A stretch of DNA of 64,000 nt from Silanimonas sp. (GTDB lineage: Bacteria > Pseudomonadota > Gammaproteobacteria > Xanthomonadales > Xanthomonadaceae): the NCBI RefSeq assembly GCF_027530345.1, contig NZ_JAPZQK010000018.1, positions 124,001-188,000 of the forward strand, given 5' to 3'. The position numbers and the translations under genes were made by a program. Of this stretch, positions 54,801 to 63,911 are shown in pieces. The stretch's first letter is position 1. Each line of letters starts with the position of its first letter. A model generated the notes under the pieces. It had not been told where the DNA came from and did not search any database. It was given only the letters and a program-made list of their open reading frames with translations.

Positions 54801-55709
54801 TCAGGCGGCGCGACGCGCGGCCGAGGCTTCGGCTTCGACGCGGTCAACGAGGGACAGCATGGCCGCCAGCGACGCAGTGTGCGGCGCCTCGAGCGGGAGC
54901 AACGGCAGGCGCAGGTCGGCACCGAGGCCTTGGGCCTTGAGCAGGGCCTTCAGCGGTATCGGGTTCGGCGCGCAGCCGAGGAAATCGTAGAGCGGCCCCA
55001 GCAGCGCGTCGCGGGCTCCGGCCTCGCCGAACGCGCCCTCGCCCGCCGTGGCGGCGATGGTCGCCATGCTGGCCGGCACCACGTTGGAAGCGACCGAGAT
55101 CACGCCCACGGCACCGGCGCGCATCGCTTCGACGAAGGTGGGGTCGTCGCCCGACAGCAGGGCGAAGCCCGGCGAAGCGAGCGGCGCGAGGGCCGCCCAG
55201 CGTTCGGCATCGCCGCGGGCTTCCTTCAGGCCGACGATGCCCTCCACGCCGACGAGTTGCGCGACGGTCTCCGGGGCCATGTCGACGCCGGTGCGTCCCG
55301 GCACGTTGTAGAGGATGACGGGCAGGCCACCCTGCGCTGCCACGGCGCGGTAGTGAGCCACGAGGCCGGCCTGCGTCGGACGCACGTAGGGCGGCGTCAC
55401 GACCAGCGCGGCCTGCGCGCCGAGTTCGGCGGCGCGCCGGGTCTGGGCGATGGTTTTGGCGGTGTTCGAGAGCCCGGTGCCGGCGATCACGCCGATACGA
55501 CCGGCGACGACCCGAACGGCTTCGACCAGCAGCGTGTCGTATTCATCGTCCGTGAGCGCCGCTGCTTCGCCGGTGGAGCCGGCGACCACGACGGCGGACG
55601 CGCCCGAGGCGATCTGTTTTTCCAGCATCTGCGCCCAGGCACGGAGGTCCAGGGTCCCGTCGATGGAAAACGGGGTGGCAAGCGCGGTGATGCTGCCGGA
55701 AAGTCGCAA
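54801..55709 (-). CDS. dapA: 4-hydroxy-tetrahydrodipicolinate synthase
   Basis: DapA condenses pyruvate and aspartate semialdehyde in lysine and peptidoglycan synthesis. This 302-residue enzyme has the Schiff-base Lys162 (GIVGLKEARGD), Tyr134 (LYNVPGRTG), Tyr108 (PPYVRPTQ) and GSTGE at 44-48, where most relatives have GTTGE. The start is TTG at 55709, preceding RLSGSITALATPF. It is divergent from gcvR, as in E. coli. Confidence 0.94.
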   Translation of the reverse strand: MRLSGSITALATPFSIDGTLDLRAWAQMLEKQIASGASAVVVAGSTGEAAALTDDEYDTLLVEAVRVVAGRIGVIAGTGLSNTAKTIAQTRRAAELGAQAALVVTPPYVRPTQAGLVAHYRAVAAQGGLPVILYNVPGRTGVDMAPETVAQLVGVEGIVGLKEARGDAERWAALAPLASPGFALLSGDDPTFVEAMRAGAVGVISVASNVVPASMATIAATAGEGAFGEAGARDALLGPLYDFLGCAPNPIPLKALLKAQGLGADLRLPLLPLEAPHTASLAAMLSLVDRVEAEASAARRAA

Positions 55710-55752
55710 GGCAGGGCTCGTTCGGTGGGGGAGAAATGAGTCTTGATGTTAC

Positions 55753-55782
55753 TTGCGGCGCGAAGAACGCGGCAAGTATGCT
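55753..55782 (+). promoter_or_regulatory. Putative promoter of gcvR
   Basis: TTGCGG (55753-55758), 18-base spacer and TATGCT (55777-55782). The predicted start is at or next to the ATG at 55790, so the mRNA may lack a leader. Confidence 0.35.
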
Positions 55783-55789
55783 GGCGGCA

Positions 55790-56350
55790 ATGAGTGAATC
55801 CACGCCCCGTCCGCCGTCGAACGAAAACCTGCTGCTGATCAGCGCGTATTCGACCCATCCGGACTCTCCGCTCCTCGCCGTCAGCCGCCGCATAGCCGAC
55901 TCGGGCTGCAACCTCGCCGACGCCCGCCTCTCCACCGTGGGCCGGGATGTGTCGGTCACGGCGCTCGCGGTGGGCTCATGGGACGCCGTCGCCAAGCTGG
56001 AAGCCATGCTCGGGCGGATGGAGCGCGACGACGGGATGAAGATCCACTGGTACCGCACCGGCCCGAAACCCGTGCAGTCCAACCTGATTCCCTACATCGT
56101 CGAGGTGGTCGCCTCCGATCGGCCGGGAATCCTCTACCAGCTCGCCGATTTCTTCGACCGCCAGGGCATCACGGTCGAGAACCTGCAGTGCTCGCGCTAC
56201 CGCGCCATGCAGACCGGCGCCGACATGTTCTCGGCCCACGTCACCATCGGCGTGCCGGCCAGCATGCATATCGCCGCGCTGCGCGACGACTTCCTCGCCT
56301 TCTGCGACGACCTGAACCTCGACGCCATTATGGACCCGATGAAGTTCTGA
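55790..56350 (+). CDS. gcvR: Glycine cleavage system regulatory protein GcvR (double ACT)
   Basis: This 186-residue protein has two ACT domains, about 15-85 (LLISAYSTHPDSPLLAVSRRIADSGCNLADAR) and about 100-175 (VEVVASDRPGILYQLADFFDRQGITVENLQ). GcvR of E. coli binds GcvA and glycine to control the gcv operon. The dapA-gcvR divergent arrangement is kept. No gcvA is in the window. A terminator follows. Confidence 0.88.
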   Translation: MSESTPRPPSNENLLLISAYSTHPDSPLLAVSRRIADSGCNLADARLSTVGRDVSVTALAVGSWDAVAKLEAMLGRMERDDGMKIHWYRTGPKPVQSNLIPYIVEVVASDRPGILYQLADFFDRQGITVENLQCSRYRAMQTGADMFSAHVTIGVPASMHIAALRDDFLAFCDDLNLDAIMDPMKF

Positions 56351-56415
56351 CGCCGATGACCCCATGCCTCCATTGATTCGCCGCCGCGCCGCGTGACCAT
56401 CGCACGCCGACACCC

Positions 56416-56455
56416 AGCCGCCATGACGCCCCCGCGTGATGGCGGCTTTTTCTTT
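56416..56455 (+). terminator. Rho-independent terminator after gcvR
   Basis: A 9-base stem (56416-56424 with 56439-56447), extended by ACGC/GCGT inside, is followed by TTTTTCTTT. It separates gcvR from phoH. Confidence 0.85.
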
Positions 56456-56487
56456 GCCGCATCCCTGCCCCGCCACGAGGAGCTTCC

Positions 56488-57885
56488 ATGACGCAGAGCA
56501 AGCGCATCTACGTGCTCGACACCAACGTGCTGATGCACGACCCGACGGCGCTGTTCAAGTTCGAGGAGCACGACGTGTTCCTGCCGATGATGGTTCTGGA
56601 GGAACTCGACAACAACAAGAAGGGGCAAACGGAATCGGCCCGCAATGCCCGCCAGGTCAGCCGCTTCCTCAACGAACTGGTCGTGGCCCACGGCAACCGC
56701 GGCATCGAAGGCGGCATCAGCCTGCTGCGTCCGAAGGAGCTGCAGTTGCGGGCGGCGGACATGCTCGGTCGGCTGCTGTTCCAGACCAAGCCGGTCGACA
56801 TCAGCAAGGGCTTCGGCACCGTGCTGCCGGACAACCAGATCCTCGGCTCGATCCTGCAACTGCGGATGGAGAACCCGAGCACGCCGGTGGTGCTGGTGTC
56901 GAAGGACATCAACCTGCGCATCAAGGCCAGCATCGTCGGCGTGCAGGCCGAAGACTACGAGAACGACCGCGCGCTCGACGATTTCAACCTGCTCTACACC
57001 GGCGCGACCCAGCTGCCCGAAGACTTCTGGAAGCGTCATGGCGACAGCCTGCGCAGCTGGACCGAGCGCGGCCGCACCTTCTACGAGATCAAGGCCGCTC
57101 CCGAGGACGGCTGGTACGCCAACCAGTACCTCTACCTGCCGGGCGAAGACGACGTCGAACTGAAGGTGGCGAAGCTCGACGGCGACCGCGCCGTGCTGCA
57201 GATCGTCGAGGACTTCCGCTCGCCCAACCGGCAAGTCTGGGGCATCAACGCCCGCAACCGCGAGCAGAACTTCGCGCTGAATGCCCTGATGGACCCGGAG
57301 ATCGACTTCGTCACCCTGCTGGGCACCGCGGGCACGGGCAAGACCCTGCTGGCGCTGGCCGCGGGCCTCGCGCAGACCATGGACGTGCAGCGCTACCGCG
57401 AGATCATCATGACCCGCGCCACGGTGAGCGTGGGCGAGGACATCGGCTTCCTGCCCGGCACCGAGGAAGAGAAGATGACGCCGTGGATGGGCGCGCTCAC
57501 CGATAACCTCGAAGTGCTCACGCACGCCGAGGACCACGGCAGCTGGGGCCGCGGCGCCACCAACGACCTGCTCGCTTCGCGCATCAAGATCCGCTCGATG
57601 AACTTCATGCGTGGCCGCACCTTCCTCAACCGCTGGGTGATCGTCGACGAGGCGCAGAACCTGACGCCGAAGCAGATCAAGACCCTGATCACCCGCGCCG
57701 GCCCGGGCACCAAGATCATCTGCATGGGCAACGTCGAGCAGATCGATACGCCCTACCTCACCGAGACGACGTCCGGCCTCACCTACGCGGTGGATCGCTT
57801 CAAGAGCTGGGCGCACAGCGCGCACGTCACCCTGCGTCGCGGCGAGCGCTCGCGCCTGGCCGACTACGCCTCCGAGGTGCTCTGA
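56488..57885 (+). CDS. PhoH family protein with N-terminal PIN domain (PhoH2 type)
   Basis: This 465-residue protein combines a PIN RNase domain (about 5-145, with acidic residues in [17 protein letters not shown] and SKDINLR) and a PhoH ATPase domain (about 240-440; Walker A GTAGTGKT near 279-286, Walker B VIVDEAQN). In known PhoH2 proteins the pair acts as an RNA helicase-RNase. GAGG precedes the ATG at 56488. The gene leads a plus-strand run with thiD one codon downstream. Confidence 0.93.
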   Translation: MTQSKRIYVLDTNVLMHDPTALFKFEEHDVFLPMMVLEELDNNKKGQTESARNARQVSRFLNELVVAHGNRGIEGGISLLRPKELQLRAADMLGRLLFQTKPVDISKGFGTVLPDNQILGSILQLRMENPSTPVVLVSKDINLRIKASIVGVQAEDYENDRALDDFNLLYTGATQLPEDFWKRHGDSLRSWTERGRTFYEIKAAPEDGWYANQYLYLPGEDDVELKVAKLDGDRAVLQIVEDFRSPNRQVWGINARNREQNFALNALMDPEIDFVTLLGTAGTGKTLLALAAGLAQTMDVQRYREIIMTRATVSVGEDIGFLPGTEEEKMTPWMGALTDNLEVLTHAEDHGSWGRGATNDLLASRIKIRSMNFMRGRTFLNRWVIVDEAQNLTPKQIKTLITRAGPGTKIICMGNVEQIDTPYLTETTSGLTYAVDRFKSWAHSAHVTLRRGERSRLADYASEVL

Positions 57886-58689
57886 GTGCAAGAGCGCGTC
57901 ATCTCGGCCCTGACCATCGCCGGCTCGGACAGCGGCGGTGGCGCGGGCATCCAAGCCGACCTCAAGGCTTTCGCCGCCCACGGCGTGCACGGGCTTTCCG
58001 CCCTCGCCGCGCTGACCGCCCAGCACACGCGCGGCGTCACCGCCGTGCACGCACCGGACGTGGGCTTCCTACGGGCGCAGATCGACGCCTGCATCGAGGA
58101 CTTCGACGTGCGCGCGGTGAAACTCGGCATGCTCGCCACGGCTGACATCATCCACGCCGTGGCCGATGCGCTCTTGCATTGGAAGCCAACGGCGCTCGTG
58201 GTGGACCCGGTAATGGTGGCGACCAGCGGCGCCAAGCTGCTGGCCGACGACGCACTCGATGCCCTGCGCACGCGCCTGCTCCCGATGGCGACCGTGCTGA
58301 CACCGAACCTGCCGGAGGCCGAGCTGCTGCTCGGGCGCCGGATCGCCCCGGGCGCAGACGCCGATGCCGCACTCGTCGAACTGCTCGACCTCGGCGCCGA
58401 CGGCGTCTTGCTGAAGGGTGGCCACCTCGCCGAAACCGAGGTGATCGACCGCTTCGGCAGCGGCGTGCTGCGCGCGAGCTTCCGCAGCCGTCGTCTGCCG
58501 CTGGAGGGCCATGGGACGGGCTGCACGTTGGCCTCGGCGATCGCGGCGAACCTCGCCCTCGGCGAGACGGCGCCGCAGGCCTGCCGCCTCGGTACGGAGT
58601 ACATCGCCGGCGCTCTGGCGGCCGGGTACCGCCCCGGTCTCGGCGAGATCGTCGTGCTCGACCACTTTTGGCGCTTCCGCGAACGATGA
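57886..58689 (+). CDS. thiD: Hydroxymethylpyrimidine/phosphomethylpyrimidine kinase
   Basis: ThiD phosphorylates HMP and HMP-P in thiamine synthesis. This 267-residue ribokinase-fold enzyme has [18 protein letters not shown], the family [10 protein letters not shown] segment, [15 protein letters not shown] and the anion hole [14 protein letters not shown]. It starts with GTG directly after the phoH stop and overlaps the next gene by ATGA. Confidence 0.95.
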   Translation: MQERVISALTIAGSDSGGGAGIQADLKAFAAHGVHGLSALAALTAQHTRGVTAVHAPDVGFLRAQIDACIEDFDVRAVKLGMLATADIIHAVADALLHWKPTALVVDPVMVATSGAKLLADDALDALRTRLLPMATVLTPNLPEAELLLGRRIAPGADADAALVELLDLGADGVLLKGGHLAETEVIDRFGSGVLRASFRSRRLPLEGHGTGCTLASAIAANLALGETAPQACRLGTEYIAGALAAGYRPGLGEIVVLDHFWRFRER

Positions 58690-59354
58690 TCGACCAGCTG
58701 CCGCGCTGGGTCTGGGTGGCCGGTGGCGCCCTGAGCTTCGCGGCCGGGCTGATGAACGCGGTCGGTCTGCTGGCCTTCGGTGCGGAGGCCGTGACCCATC
58801 TCACCGGCACGACGACGCTGATCGCCGGCCATCTTGGCTTCGGCCGTTGGGACAGCGCGCTCCACCTGTTGGGCATCCTCGGCGCCTTCTGCCTCGGCGC
58901 GGTGTTCAGCGGCTGGCTGATCCGCGACGAGCATCTCCGGCTGGGACGCCGCTACACCGTGGCGCTGGGGATCGAAGCGCTACTCGTGCTCGCCGCCACG
59001 CAGGCCTTTTTCTGGCGCGAACCCGCGGCCTATTACCTGCTGGCCAGCGCCGTCGGCCTGCAGAACGCGATGGCCACCACCTTCAGCGGCGCGGTGATGC
59101 GCACCTCGCACCTGAGCGGCATGTTCACCGACCTCGCCATCTACCTCGGCCACGCGCTGCGTGGCCTGCCCGTCGCGAAGAAGCGCATCGCCGTCTGCCT
59201 GCTGGTGATCGGCGGATTCTCCAGCGGGGCGCTCGTGGGCGCCTGGGGCATGCGCTCGATCGGTCCGGGCGTGCTGCTCGTGGCAGCGACCATCGCTGCG
59301 GGCCTCGCCATCGCCCACGCCTTGCGCCCGGCACCGCACGCGGGCAAGGTTTGA
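58686..59354 (+). CDS. DUF1275 family membrane protein (YoaK-like)
   Basis: This 222-residue protein has about six hydrophobic helices and the family features [30 protein letters not shown] and the [25 protein letters not shown] stretch near 125-149. DUF1275 has no known function. It is coupled to thiD by ATGA; whether it serves in uptake of a thiamine precursor cannot be told. Confidence 0.88.
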   Translation: MIDQLPRWVWVAGGALSFAAGLMNAVGLLAFGAEAVTHLTGTTTLIAGHLGFGRWDSALHLLGILGAFCLGAVFSGWLIRDEHLRLGRRYTVALGIEALLVLAATQAFFWREPAAYYLLASAVGLQNAMATTFSGAVMRTSHLSGMFTDLAIYLGHALRGLPVAKKRIAVCLLVIGGFSSGALVGAWGMRSIGPGVLLVAATIAAGLAIAHALRPAPHAGKV

Positions 59355-59383
59355 CCGGGATTTCCCCCGGCAAGGAGCAACAC

Positions 59384-60142
59384 ATGCGCAGCGGCAACCC
59401 CGTTCTCGGCGAGAACACCTTCCTCGACGTCGGCTCGGGCCGCGTCGTCACCCGCGATGGCCAGACGATGACGATCGGCGGCACGGTCAACAAGACCGCC
59501 CTGCTGCTCGCGATGGTGCTGATCACCGCGACCTACACCTGGAACCTCTACAGCGGCCCGGAGAGCGTCCCCGGCCTGATGCCCTACGTCTGGGGCGGCG
59601 CCATCGGCGGTCTCGTGCTGGCCTTGGTCACCGTCTTCAAGAAGGAATGGGCGCCCGTCACGGCACCGCTGTATGCGCTGGTCGAAGGCCTGTTCCTCGG
59701 TGCGGTCTCGGCGATGTTCGAAGCGCAGTTCCCGGGCATCGTGATGCAGGCCGTCGGCCTCACCTTCGGCACCCTCGCGTCGCTGCTGCTGGCCTACAAG
59801 TCCGGCCTGATCCGCGCCACCGAGAACTTCAAGCTCGGCGTGGTCGCCGCCACCGGCGGCATCGCCCTGCTCTACCTCGTCAACATCGGCATACGCCTGA
59901 TGGGCTTCGAAGGGATGGGCTTCATCCACGACAGCGGCTGGCTGGGCATCGGTTTCTCGGCCTTCGTGGTCGTGATCGCCGCGCTGAACCTCGTGCTCGA
60001 CTTCGATTTCATCGAAAGCGGCGTCGAAGCCGGCGCCCCGAAGTCAATGGAGTGGTACGGCGCCTTCGGCCTGATGGTGACGCTGATCTGGCTGTACCTC
60101 GAGATCCTGCGCCTGCTCTCGAAACTGCGCGGCGACGATTGA
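59384..60142 (+). CDS. Bax inhibitor-1/YccA family membrane protein
   Basis: This 252-residue protein has seven hydrophobic helices after a short N-terminus (MRSGNPVLGENTF) typical of the YetJ-like and Xanthomonas group of BI-1 proteins. The GLFLGAVSAMFEAQFPGIV and DFDFIESGVEAGAPKSMEWYGAFGLMVTLIWLYLEILRLL regions carry the conserved acidic pair thought to gate calcium or protons. AAGGAG lies 6 bases before the ATG. Confidence 0.92.
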   Translation: MRSGNPVLGENTFLDVGSGRVVTRDGQTMTIGGTVNKTALLLAMVLITATYTWNLYSGPESVPGLMPYVWGGAIGGLVLALVTVFKKEWAPVTAPLYALVEGLFLGAVSAMFEAQFPGIVMQAVGLTFGTLASLLLAYKSGLIRATENFKLGVVAATGGIALLYLVNIGIRLMGFEGMGFIHDSGWLGIGFSAFVVVIAALNLVLDFDFIESGVEAGAPKSMEWYGAFGLMVTLIWLYLEILRLLSKLRGDD

Positions 60143-60189
60143 TCGCACCGGGCCCGTCCCCCGCGGGACCGGCCATCGTCCCAACAACG

Positions 60190-60221
60190 GAAAAGGGCGC
60201 CTTGCGGCGCCCTTTCCTTTT
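60190..60221. terminator. Bidirectional terminator between the BI-1 gene and icd
   Basis: A 10-base stem (60192-60201 with 60206-60215) with a TTGC loop is followed by CCTTTTG on the plus strand and TTTTCC on the minus strand, so it can serve both convergent genes. Confidence 0.85.
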
Positions 60222-60239
60222 GCTGCTTCGAACCTGCGA

Positions 60240-61250
60240 TCAGCCGGTGACGCGCGCGGCGACGGCCTTGGCGAAGCTCTGCGTCGTGCCCGTGCCGCCG
60301 ACGTCCGGGGTAACGCCGTCCTTCGCGGTGAGCGTGTCGCGGATGGCCTGGCGCAGGCGGTTGGCATGGTCGACGTGACCGAGGTGGTCGAGCATCTGGC
60401 CAGCGGCCAACAGCAACGCGCAGGGATTGGCGATGTTCTTGCCGGCGATGTCCGGGGCCGAACCGTGCACGGCCTCGAAGATGGCCGCGTGCTCGCCGAT
60501 GTTCGCACCCGGGGCGAGGCCGAGGCCACCCACCAGGCCGGCGCAAAGGTCGGAGACGATGTCGCCGAACAGGTTCGTCGTCACGATGACGTCGAACTGC
60601 TCCGGGCGCATCACCAGCTGCATGCAGGTGTTGTCCACGATCATCTCGTTGCACTGGATGTCGGGGTACTGCTGCGCCACTTCGCGGGCGACCTTGAGGA
60701 ACAGGCCCGAGGTGGACTTCAGGATGTTCGCCTTGTGCACCACCGTGACCTTCTTGCGGCCGACGCGGCGTGCCAGGTCGAAGGCGTAGCGGACGATGCG
60801 CTCCGAGCCCTTGCGGGTCACCTTCTGCGTCAGCAGGGCGGTCTCGCCGTCCGGCGACACCGACTGGCCCTCGCCGATGTAGGCGCCCTCGGTGTTCTCG
60901 CGCACCGTGATGATGTCGATGTTCTCGTAGCGCGCCTTGGTGCCCGGGAAGCTGATCGCCGGACGCACGTTGGCGTACAGGTCGAAGGTCTTTCGCAACG
61001 CGACGTTGATCGAGGTGAAGCCCTCGCCGACCGGCGTGGTCAGCGGACTCTTGAAGGCGATGCGGTGCTTGCGGATCGCGTCCAAGGTGGCGGCGGGCAG
61101 CAGTTCGCCGGTCTTCTCCATCGCCGACATGCCGGCTTCGACGAACTCGTACTGCAGCCCGAGCCTCATCGCATCCAGCACGCCCAGCGAGGCATCCATG
61201 ATTTCGGGACCGATGCCGTCCCCGCGGATCACCGCAATCGTCTGAGACAT
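60240..61250 (-). CDS. icd: NAD-type isocitrate dehydrogenase
   Basis: This TCA-cycle enzyme oxidises isocitrate to 2-oxoglutarate. At 336 residues it is the short homodimeric type found in Xanthomonas rather than the 416-residue E. coli enzyme. Substrate residues lie in TSINVALRKTFDLYANVRP, VRENTEGAYIG and DNTCMQLV; the HGSAPDIAGKNIANP loop with Asp favours NAD over NADP. Related enzymes (homoisocitrate and isopropylmalate dehydrogenases) are possible, but no leu or lys genes are adjacent. AAAGG lies before the ATG. Confidence 0.9.
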   Translation of the reverse strand: MSQTIAVIRGDGIGPEIMDASLGVLDAMRLGLQYEFVEAGMSAMEKTGELLPAATLDAIRKHRIAFKSPLTTPVGEGFTSINVALRKTFDLYANVRPAISFPGTKARYENIDIITVRENTEGAYIGEGQSVSPDGETALLTQKVTRKGSERIVRYAFDLARRVGRKKVTVVHKANILKSTSGLFLKVAREVAQQYPDIQCNEMIVDNTCMQLVMRPEQFDVIVTTNLFGDIVSDLCAGLVGGLGLAPGANIGEHAAIFEAVHGSAPDIAGKNIANPCALLLAAGQMLDHLGHVDHANRLRQAIRDTLTAKDGVTPDVGGTGTTQSFAKAVAARVTG

Positions 61251-61293
61251 GTCTTTTCCTTTTCTCGCCCGATCCAGCGCGGGCAGCGCGCGG

Positions 61294-61299
61294 ATTATG
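61294..61299 (-). promoter_or_regulatory. Putative -10 box (CATAAT) of icd
   Basis: CATAAT differs from consensus at one position and lies 43 bases before the icd ATG on the minus strand. The -35 region is not clear. Confidence 0.4.
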
Positions 61300-61402
61300 C
61301 CGCAGCGGCGCCGGACCGGCCTCTGACGGCGGTCAAGGAACCGGGGCTTGGTTCAGGCGGGTCCATCGCGACGGGCGCCGGGAGGCAAAGCCCGGGCCGG
61401 GC

Positions 61403-61786
61403 TCAGCCGTGGGCCGCGTCGTGGGCGCCGGGGGCCTCGGCGGCGCCGGCTTCCAATTGGTCGAGGAAATCCACCGCGCGACGCAGGTGCGGGATGACGA
61501 TCGAGCCACCGACGACCAGGCCGACCGAGAACACCTCGAAGAACTCCTCGCGGGTGACGCCGGCCTGCTGGCACTGGGCGACGTGGTAGGCGATGCAGTC
61601 GTCGCAGCGCAACACCATCGAGGCCACGAGGCCGAGCATTTCCTTGGTCTTGAGGTCGAGCGCGCCGGCCTTGTAGGTCTGCGTGTCGAGGGCGAAGAAG
61701 CGGCGCACGACCTGATTGTCCTCGGCGAGGATGCGCTCGTTCATGCGCTTGCGGAAGGCGGTGAATTCGGCGACGCGGTCACTCAC
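61403..61786 (-). CDS. Carboxymuconolactone decarboxylase / AhpD-like protein
   Basis: This 127-residue protein has the AhpD-type redox motif C61-D-D-C64-x3-H68 (CDDCIAYH), which in AhpD reduces peroxide-linked partners. Three helices around it give the CMD fold. It starts with GTG that overlaps the glutaredoxin stop (GTGA), so the two thiol-redox proteins are probably made together. Confidence 0.87.
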   Translation of the reverse strand: MSDRVAEFTAFRKRMNERILAEDNQVVRRFFALDTQTYKAGALDLKTKEMLGLVASMVLRCDDCIAYHVAQCQQAGVTREEFFEVFSVGLVVGGSIVIPHLRRAVDFLDQLEAGAAEAPGAHDAAHG

Positions 61787-62049
61787 GGGGCGGACTCCAG
61801 AAGGGGCGCCAGGCCACCGGCGCGGTCGAGGGCCACCATGTCGTCGAAACCGCCGACGTGGGTGCCATTGATGAAGATCTGCGGCACCGAAGTGCGCCTG
61901 GCCCGCTCGAGCATCTCGGTGCGCGCCACCGGGTCGAGGTCGACGCGCACCTCGCGCCACTCGACGCCGCGCTGTTTCAGGAAATTCTTGGCGGCGACGC
62001 AATAGGGGCAGATCGCGGACGAATACATCACGACCTCGGCGCGGGACAT
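61783..62049 (-). CDS. grxC: Glutaredoxin 3
   Basis: This 88-residue glutaredoxin has the dithiol active site C14-P-Y-C17, the cis-proline VPQIFING and the GGFDDM glutathione-binding turn. It reduces disulphides with glutathione. Length and motifs match GrxC. It is divergent from the M48 peptidase gene. Confidence 0.95.
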   Translation of the reverse strand: MSRAEVVMYSSAICPYCVAAKNFLKQRGVEWREVRVDLDPVARTEMLERARRTSVPQIFINGTHVGGFDDMVALDRAGGLAPLLESAP

Positions 62050-62178
62050 CTCGGCGGCTCCAATTCGGCGCAGGAAGCATGGAACTATGCGGGCGACCCG
62101 CGGTCTTTTCCAGCGCGACAGTGCCCCACTTAACGACGGGTTCACCAGCCGCCGCCCCCCTTTCGGCATGCTCCGACG

Positions 62179-63771
62179 ATGCGCATCACGCCCCTGCTCG
62201 CCCTCCCCGCCGCCCTCGCCCTCGCGCTGTTCCCCGGCCCTGCCGCCGACGCGCAGTCGCGGCCGGAGGCACTCCCGCAGATGGGCTCCTCCGCCGCCAG
62301 CCTGATCACGCCGGCCGACGAGGCGCGCTACGGCGCGATGCTGATGCGCGAGTTGCGCCGGCAGGACCTGCTCGTCGCCGATCCCCTGATCGAAGGCTGG
62401 CTGCAGGGCTTGGGCTTCCGCGTGGCGGCATCGAGCGGCGAGCCAGACCATGGCTACACCTTCTTCATGATGCGCGACCGCCGCATCAACGCCTTCGCCA
62501 CCCTCGGCGGCCTGATTGGCATGAATGCCGGCCTCGTGCTCACGGCCGAGCGCGAGGACGAGGTGGCCGGCGTGCTCGCCCACGAAGTGGCGCACGTCAC
62601 CCAGCGGCACGTGCTGCGGTCCGCCGAAAAGTCGCAGCAGATGCAGCTGCCGACCATGCTGGCGATGATCGGCGCGCTGGCGGCGGCGTCGCAGAGCAAC
62701 TCGCGCTCTTCCGACGACGCCATGCAAGCCGCCGTGGTCGGCGCACAGGCGCTGATGGCGCAGATGCAGATCAACTACACCCGCAGCAACGAATCGGAAG
62801 CCGACCGCATCGGCATCGAGACGCTGTCGCGTGCCGGCTTCGATCCGCTGGGCATCGCCGATTTCTTCGGCCGGATGGAACGCGCCTCGCGAGGCAACAC
62901 GGGGGGCTGGCAGGCCCCGGAATACCTGCGCACCCACCCCGTGACGACCACGCGTATCGCCGAGGCGCGCGACCGCGCGGCGGCCATGGCCAAACAGGCC
63001 CCCTGGCGGGACGCCGCCGTCCGTGACGAAGGCCACCTGCTGCTGCCGGCCGCCCTGCGCCCCTTGCCGAGTGCCGCGAACGCGCGGCCCAGCGAGTTCC
63101 ATTGGGCCCGTGAGCGCCTGCGCGTGCTGACGGCCCCCACCGCGCGCGACGCCGTCGCCGAGTACGAGAAGAATCCCGTCACCGCGCCCCGCCCCGAGGT
63201 TGCCTACGGCCACGCCTTGGCGATGCTTCGCGCAGGCCACGCGAGCGACGCCGTCACCCGCCTTGAGCGGCTGTTGGCCGTCGACCCGACCAACCTCTGG
63301 TTGCGGCTCGCCAGCGCGGAGGCCCTGCACAAGGCGGGCCGGCCGGTCGAGGCCACCCGCCACTACGAGGGACTGCTGGCGGATAACCCGCAGCACCGGG
63401 CGATCACCCTGAGCTATGCCGAGACCCTGAATGAGCGCGGGGATGCCGGCTCCGCCCGACGCGCCCAGGCCCTGCTTCGCCCGCTGCTGGCCGCCGCCAG
63501 CGGCGACCTGCTGCTGCAACGCAGCTTCGCCCGGGCCAGCGAGCTCGCCGGCGACGCCAACCGGGCCGTCGAGGCGCACGCCGAGGCCGCATTCCTCGCC
63601 GGCCGCGCAGAGGACGCCCTCAAGCAGTTCGACAGCCTCAAGCAACGCGACGACGTCGACTACGTGCAGCGCGCCCGCGTCGAAGCCCGCATGGCCGAGA
63701 TCATGCCGGTGGTGCTGGAGATGCGCCGCGCGGGGCTGCGGCCCGAAGACCAGGCCCGCGAGCGGTCCTGA
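62179..63771 (+). CDS. bepA: BepA-like periplasmic M48 metallopeptidase with TPR domain
   Basis: This 530-residue protein has a signal peptide (1-25), an M48 protease domain with H135-E-V-A-H139 (zinc ligands) and the third ligand in NESEADRIG (near 205), and C-terminal TPR repeats (about 310-520). In E. coli BepA (YfgC) promotes assembly of LptD and degrades stalled outer-membrane proteins at the BAM complex. A phoB gene follows 140 bases downstream. Confidence 0.92.
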   Translation: MRITPLLALPAALALALFPGPAADAQSRPEALPQMGSSAASLITPADEARYGAMLMRELRRQDLLVADPLIEGWLQGLGFRVAASSGEPDHGYTFFMMRDRRINAFATLGGLIGMNAGLVLTAEREDEVAGVLAHEVAHVTQRHVLRSAEKSQQMQLPTMLAMIGALAAASQSNSRSSDDAMQAAVVGAQALMAQMQINYTRSNESEADRIGIETLSRAGFDPLGIADFFGRMERASRGNTGGWQAPEYLRTHPVTTTRIAEARDRAAAMAKQAPWRDAAVRDEGHLLLPAALRPLPSAANARPSEFHWARERLRVLTAPTARDAVAEYEKNPVTAPRPEVAYGHALAMLRAGHASDAVTRLERLLAVDPTNLWLRLASAEALHKAGRPVEATRHYEGLLADNPQHRAITLSYAETLNERGDAGSARRAQALLRPLLAAASGDLLLQRSFARASELAGDANRAVEAHAEAAFLAGRAEDALKQFDSLKQRDDVDYVQRARVEARMAEIMPVVLEMRRAGLRPEDQARERS

Positions 63772-63847
63772 CCGGACGCCGAGGCCCGCCCGCCCGGGCC
63801 GCGAGGGCTCGACAAGCCGCGCCGGCGCTGTGACGATTCCCTTTCAG

Positions 63848-63865
63848 TCGTCATGGTCGCGTCAC
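63848..63865 (+). promoter_or_regulatory. Putative Pho box before phoB
   Basis: Two seven-base direct repeats, TCGTCAT (63848-63854) and GCGTCAC (63859-63865), lie 11 bases apart, as in PhoB-binding sites (CTGTCAT-type half-sites). A TATCTA -10 box (63874-63879) follows at the position expected for PhoB activation. Autoregulation is known for phoB genes. Confidence 0.5.
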
Positions 63866-63911
63866 AAAAGTTTTATCTACTGGCGCCCTGACCCCATGGC
63901 CTGGACATCCC

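Noticed and set aside
61300-61402. GC-rich inverted repeats between icd and the AhpD-like gene as a terminator
   Set aside because: The stems are short and there is no T run on either strand.
63772-63840. Hairpin after bepA as a terminator
   Set aside because: GC-rich arms are present but no T run follows; phoB may be read partly from bepA.
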